The notes under the pieces are model-generated. The model did no database searches, had not been told where the DNA came from, and saw only the letters and a program-made list of their open reading frames with translations. A stretch of 64,000 nucleotides of DNA from Spongospora subterranea f. sp. subterranea (taxonomy: Eukaryota > Endomyxa: Phytomyxea > Phytomyxea > Plasmodiophorida): the NCBI GenBank assembly GCA_049724395.1, contig JAUGWO010000168.1, positions 1-64,000 on the forward strand, given 5' to 3'. Positions within the stretch are counted from its first letter, which is position 1. Each line of letters starts with the position of its first letter. Both the position numbers and the translations under genes were made by a program. This document shows, one piece after another, positions 59,310 through 64,000 of this stretch.

Positions 59310-61364
59310 ATGCTTGGCGATCTGGAACCCCTACCGGTTAACGCCGATACAATATCCATAGATCACCTTAGCGCTCGCCAGCGCCAATGCATTTTGTATA
59401 TATTTGCCGGATCGTTATGCTGCTCATCGGAGTTCGGTGAGCCAGTGCTCACAGACCTTTCCGATTATTTGAAACTCCCGCAAGATACGACGTGGGCAAT
59501 GACCACGGTTCCGCTTCTTGAACAACCTCACGACGTCAATCCGTTTATCGAAGATCTTATGATAACTGATCCAAACGGAAGGGCTCGTATTCTACTCATC
59601 CTTCTACATTTCTGCCTGCTTCGATTCAAATCATATGATGCTCGCGTTCGAGTATCATTATTTACTGTTGCAGTAGCGCTTGGAATTCCCAAGTGAGTAA
59701 TTTCACATCTTGAGTTACGTCCACGTCTGATGCATTTTCAAGGCGTTGGGTTTGTATTGAGGAATCAATATATATTGGAGTACTTTTCGAAAGTGCGAAG
59801 GAGTCGACGATTCCAGGCTCTCAGAGCAAGAAACAAATCAAAAAGTGGATGAAGGCAAGTTTGTTACCTCAATACTTTATTACTCGCTTACCGTTTTCAA
59901 GGTTGGGGCTGCAGCTGCAGTTGGAGCAGGTTTAATGGTTTTAACAGGAGGGTATTGAAGAACGTTTGGTTTTGTCAAGTCTGTTGGTTATTTGAGGTTT
60001 TTTTAGACTAGCCGCTCCCGCCCTCGGTATCGGCGTTTCCGCCCTAGGAATTACATCCATTGGAACGTTTCTAGGCTCAGGTATGTTATGGTAAGGCTAA
60101 GTCAACTAAATTTCAAAGAAGGTTATGTTCAGCTACTGGGGCAGCTATCGTAACTGGACTTTTTGGAGTTGGTGGAGGTAAGACGAGAACCTAACAATAA
60201 CGTTTGTGGTTCTTGTTACAGTTTTTTGTAGGGGGGCTTGCTTCTTACAAGATGCATCGGAGGGTGGGCGCATTATCTAACTTTGAATTTACTCCAATCA
60301 GTTCAGGTTTGTTCTGTAATTTGGTATTAACTTTTGACTGAGGCCTAACGATTTGCAAAGATGGATCAATCCACGTCATCCTATGCATTTCAGGGATATT
60401 TATTCCTAATGAAACTAGCAATCCTGTTATCTGGGAACCACTTAACGAGGTTTTCAATGATATTTCACAAGACATATTTTGTCTCGATGTAAAACGTTAT
60501 TTCGCTGTTCTATGTTGCAATGTTCATGGTAGTACTAGTGGGAGACCCAAACCCTGATTAATGCTGGTAAAGCAGTAACTGATTTTATTGGGGCTCAAGC
60601 AAGCTCTTTTGTCCTTACTGAAGGCTTAAAACAAACTATTGTAGGCCGTATATCCTATACATCGACGGTTGTTTATTCATTATCAGTTCGGCGCTGTTAT
60701 GACTGCAATGGCTGTTCCTGCAGCTGTTTTATCTGCTGGTTATTTGATTGACAACCCCTGGGCCGTGCTTATATCGAAGGTATTTTTTGACAGTTAAATG
60801 CACTTAGTCGGTTTCGAAGTTTTTGGGCAGTCCGATCAGGCTGGAGAAGAACTTGGCCAAGTCCTTTTGCAACGAGTTCATGGAAATCGGCCGGTGTCGC
60901 TTATTGGGTTCTCCGCTGGCGCTCGAATCATCGTTCGTGCTCTAGAATTCTTAGCGATTAATAACGGATTCGGAATTGTACAAGATGTGTTTTTACTTGG
61001 ATGCCCATACTGGTCATCGAATTGGGATGGTGTTGTTCGCGTAGTTGCTGGAAGGTATACTCGTTTTGCAACAGAATGTTCCTGATCTTTTCTCGCTAAT
61101 ATCCGCTTTAGGTTCGTCAACGCATATTCTCCTAGTGATTGGTTTGTGATTTAGTAGTCAATGGTACATGCCTTTCCAAATTTGTTGCAACCTAGGGTAT
61201 TGAAATACGTCTATCGGGCCGTCACTGCATCAGTATCCGCTTGCGGCCTTGAGTCCATAGATCACCCCAAAGTTGAAAACATTGATATAAACGGAATCGT
61301 TGGCAGTAGTCACACCAATTACATCAAAAAGATGGACGAGATTATTGCTTTATTTAATCTATAA
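59310..61364 (+). CDS. TMCO4: TMCO4 / DUF726 alpha-beta hydrolase-like membrane protein
   Basis: The start is MLGDLEPLPVNADTISIDHL at 59310 and the stop is at 61364. The order matches TMCO4 and yeast Mil1: a helical N-terminal domain (DARVRVSLFTVAVALGIP), then glycine/alanine-rich membrane hairpins (VGAAAAVGAGLMVLTGGLAA, ATGAAIVTGLFGVGGG, then SYKMHRRVGALSNFEFTPI). A hydrolase-like part follows, with the nucleophile elbow SLIGFSAGARIIVRALEFL, IVQDVFLLGCPYWSS and VRVVAGRFVNAYSPSDW, and the ending KVENIDINGIVGSSHTNYIKK. About ten exons. The intron at 59855-59901 begins GCAAGT, a clear GC-AG intron. Yeast Mil1 interacts with clathrin adaptor AP-1; the neighbouring AP-1 mu gene is probably coincidence. 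Confidence 0.85.
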
Positions 61365-61589
61365 ACTGTTAGGAGTTTTTTCTTACCGGACCGAAGACAG
61401 GCCCATTTTGCTTTGCGCGCACTCAATCTTTGGTGTCATCAAATAACGCGCCATCTCTAACAGTGACTGCAGCCCATCAACATGTCGCATGCCTATCGAC
61501 GTTCCTACTGTAGGTAAAATGCGCCATGTGCTTTCACAATAGAAGAAATCTGTCGGGAGAACTGCCAGCTGTGTTTGGAGTCGTTCTTC

Positions 61590-63182
61590 ATGAATCCTGG
61601 ACAAGCGCCGGCGGCGGCTAGGTAGAAGACCCTAAAATCGTATCAGATTTCAAACTTAAAATCTGCTTTTAGACCAACGTCGGCTGATGAAGTTCCTACT
61701 TTGGATTCCACTTCAAATGAGCTTCATTTTCCTGACCTTATCAAACTTGTGCCAGATGATAATAGTCTCAATGAGGAGCTTTCTCAGTGCCGTGAATCTT
61801 TCGCTAAGATTAAGTTGGTTCTGCTAACCATCATTTATCATAAATCAATTTGACGCTTTCGAATTCTTAGATTCAGCATTTGCGAATTAGAAACTAAACA
61901 AGGTATCAATCTATGCTTAGGGTATAGGTTAAGTATTGTTAATAGTAAGTAGGGTTTTTGGAAGCTATATGCAAAGAAAACACGGGACTATCGGATGAAG
62001 CTTTACAGGAGCTTGAAGCTAAATGCGTTGAAACCAAAGCAAGATTTAAGGTGCAAAAAATTGTCCCGTTTAAAAACAGCACATTGATCAATCATAGGCA
62101 TCGAGAAATGAAGTTTCGCATCTTGAAAAAGAAATCAATGTCCTTTGCGAAGTTGTCATGCGGCAGTATCATACATTGAGCCTCAGGCAATCTGCAGCCG
62201 CGGAAGTCGCCGCGATGCATAAGAAAGCAGCCGATGAACGTGCTGTTGAGACCAATATGGAGCGCTTTGGACGAGTGAATCCTGAAGTTCTCGCCGAAGA
62301 TTCAGAGTCGGCGTGCAACACTGTACTTGCCGCCCAAGTCGGTGTTATCCAAGAGTTGACCGTTTCTATTCAACAATTGAAAGACGAAGTAGAACAACTT
62401 GAGTGGAAAAGCGGAGCGCTTGCGCAGCAGATTTTCCTTCATTATCTATCAATCAGGGAGAAACCCCTGGCTCGCTTCGAGATGCCGAACAACTTGAGAC
62501 AGACCAGAGTCTGTGTAATGGCATCACCGAAATTATAGGGTTCCTTAGTGGCCTTCGCATTGTCTCTCAAGATGGCGACGACGTCGTCGTTGAATTGATT
62601 CCTGAAAAGCGTAATTTGATCATCCGACTCGACCATGAGGATTGCACAGTCGCCGATGCGATGCTGTCGCCATCCGGCGATATCTCTATCGAGGACATTG
62701 TAGAATGGTGTGTCGCTTGTCGGGAAGAGGGTTTATCATTCCTCGTAAGTGAAGTCCGGGCCCGAATCGAAGCAGCTGCAGAACGAAGCAACCGTATTCA
62801 GAAGTTACTAGATGTATATCAAGGGACAGAGACACCCAGGTCAATAATTATTGCCGTTCCTGAGGCTAAAGTAACATGCACCATCGCGGTTCCATGCGAT
62901 TTCAATGGTAAAAAGAATCACATTTTGGTTAAGGAACGCTTTCATAGTAATCCATATTCAGGCAGCAAAGCATTCATAATGGACATTGTTGCCTCTGATG
63001 GATTTTCGCAAGACAAACTCAACTCGGTCATGCGCACCATGAATAACGACAATGCTGCCCCGTTCGATCTCATTGAATACGTGCAGGAAGTCGCAAAGAG
63101 GGTCCTCGAAGTTCGTAGCCAAAGCCGAAGTCTAGTACCCACGCCCCAGGTTATAGTTGAAAAGGGCGAAGTTGCCCAGTAA
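61590..63182 (+). CDS. Coiled-coil protein with C-terminal alpha/beta domain, unidentified
   Basis: The start MNPGQAPAAAR at 61590 is followed by a 51-bp intron (61622-61672), and further exons include one of about 32 nt near 61871-61902. A long coiled coil follows (SRNEVSHLEKEINVLCEVVM, then VIQELTVSIQQLKDEVEQLE). The C-terminal exon (to 63182) is globular: DDVVVELIPEKRNLIIRLDH, SIEDIVEWCVACREEGLSFL and AFIMDIVASDGFSQDKLNSV. A coiled coil capped by a small alpha/beta domain is the layout of several kinetochore proteins with RWD domains, but I cannot match it to one. The reading frame changes by one base around 62400-62440, most likely a missing base. Confidence 0.6.
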
Positions 63183-63239
63183 AAAATACTTTATCGTTTT
63201 CACTGGCAGATGAACGAATATCTCGTCAACAAATCCCCC

Positions 63240-63533
63240 CTATGTTGTGCTCTGTTTCGCTCCAACTGCATCATGGTGCGGCTGTCTTTTAGCTTCGATC
63301 ATTTCCATGGTGCGCTTAACAGCGGCCTTACAGATATGATTCCGTCAGCTGATACGCATCTGTTGATCACTTCCAATTACGCCTACCATATAGCAATTCC
63401 GATACGCCTCAAATTCGCAAGGGCACGGCTCGCTGGTATCACCGCGACCGAGAAGATCTTCCCTGTACCACTTATGGTAGCATTGATCATATTCCTTCTT
63501 AGCCTGTTCGCATTCTTTATCGAATCCAATCAT
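63240..63533 (-). CDS. MDM35: TRIAP1/Mdm35 twin-CX9C mitochondrial intermembrane-space protein
   Basis: Exons 63533-63387 and 63326-63240 join across a 60-bp intron, giving 77 residues, the usual size. The twin CX9C motif is complete: CEQAKKEYDQC then CPCEFEAYRNC. Between them is HKWYRED, as in the family's FNRWFAEKFL. The protein is imported and oxidised by Mia40. It escorts PRELI/Ups-family lipid-transfer proteins, which carry phosphatidic acid for cardiolipin synthesis. The alternating Lys/Arg helix at the C terminus is also typical. Confidence 0.92.
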
Positions 63534-64000
63534 GACGGCACCAAGTTATACAATGATGCCGTGGTTTGCCGTAGCCCTCAACTTTTGAACAGCTTGTAAT
63601 GTATGCCTTGGAACTTGGAACACTTCCGTTTTGCAACTCTTCACAACATGTACAATTATCTTTTACAACGAAAACTGAATATATATATGCGGATGATTTC
63701 CACGGTTAATTCACAATGTTTGCACGCTGTTCTGAAAATATTACCAAACGGGGTGTCGCACTCTCGCGGCCTTGGCAGTTGGCCACATATCAAGGGGCTT
63801 CCGGATGGATTACCGATACGGGGCTGTGGTAGTGTGTATCTACAGACTGCAGTATGGGAAGTTACCGCCACCGGTAGCGGCTGGTTTCACGACACTTGGG
63901 TGAGAAATCATTTGGATTATCGAGATACTGTGTTTGTGTTCTGCCAAAATGGACGCGATTCCCAATTCCTGCCGAGTACAGTATGTTTGATACCCAAGTG
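63534..64000. other. Window edge, no gene recognised
   Basis: A plus-strand frame begins MFARCSENITKRGVALSRPW at 63717 but closes after about 38 codons. It may be the first exon of a gene running off the window; there is not enough to identify it. Confidence 0.35.

Noticed and set aside
59310-61364. Functional pairing of TMCO4/Mil1-like and AP-1 mu as a divergent module
   Set aside because: Yeast Mil1 is reported to contact AP-1, but one adjacency in one genome cannot distinguish a module from coincidence.

Overview
This is a eukaryotic nuclear window with intron-rich genes. Almost every intron is 46-80 bp, nearly all GT-AG with a few GC-AG, and about twenty host genes lie on both strands with short gaps. 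Several genes together suggest a flagellated, early-diverging opisthokont, most simply a zoosporic (chytrid-like) fungus. They are an axonemal CFAP100/CCDC37 gene, an EFL-type elongation factor in place of a typical EF-1alpha, a RAP1 orthologue with BRCT, Myb and RCT regions, a nibrin orthologue, an AP-1 mu chain and a twin-CX9C TRIAP1/Mdm35. The lineage is an inference from gene content; no rRNA is present to confirm it.

Layout. 1-9.0 kb is gene-poor: decayed sequence, two convergent tRNA-Gly(GCC) genes, and a broken Ty1/copia fossil next to them. 9.0-20 kb holds TXNDC9, a carbamoyltransferase-like gene lacking the catalytic motifs, EFL, a MYND-finger gene, a membrane-anchored VHL-domain plus prolyl 4-hydroxylase fusion, and a SANT-domain gene. 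A pogo/Tc1-like DNA transposon containing a large palindrome occupies 20.3-23.4 kb. 24-28.6 kb has SRP14, CFAP100 and nibrin. A 3 kb minisatellite (31-bp unit) fills 28.7-31.7 kb, just upstream of nibrin. 31.8-37 kb has an SCP2-domain gene, a PITH-domain gene, an unidentified membrane protein and RAP1. 37-41 kb is a second mobile-element cluster (Tc1/mariner-like element, nested TIR elements, a MITE). 41.9-64 kb is gene-dense: a small unknown gene, a half-size ABCA transporter, CDC50, DGAT1, cytochrome b5 reductase, a possible complex I subunit, glutaminyl cyclase, AP-1 mu, TMCO4/DUF726, a coiled-coil protein and TRIAP1/Mdm35.

There is no operon logic. Thematic links are genome maintenance (nibrin, RAP1), membrane lipid and traffic biology (DGAT1, CDC50, ABCA, AP-1 mu, SCP2, TRIAP1, TMCO4) and the flagellum (CFAP100). 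The observations I rate highest are the fusion of a hydroxyproline-reader fold (VHL) to a hydroxyproline-writer enzyme, the carbamoyltransferase pseudoenzyme, the nibrin-linked minisatellite with an apparent seed unit, and repeated inverted duplications inside mobile elements. Seven otherwise intact conserved genes each show one single-base frame offset, which is most easily explained by assembly error. Exon boundaries were read by eye from splice signals and family homology recalled from memory; no database search was run.
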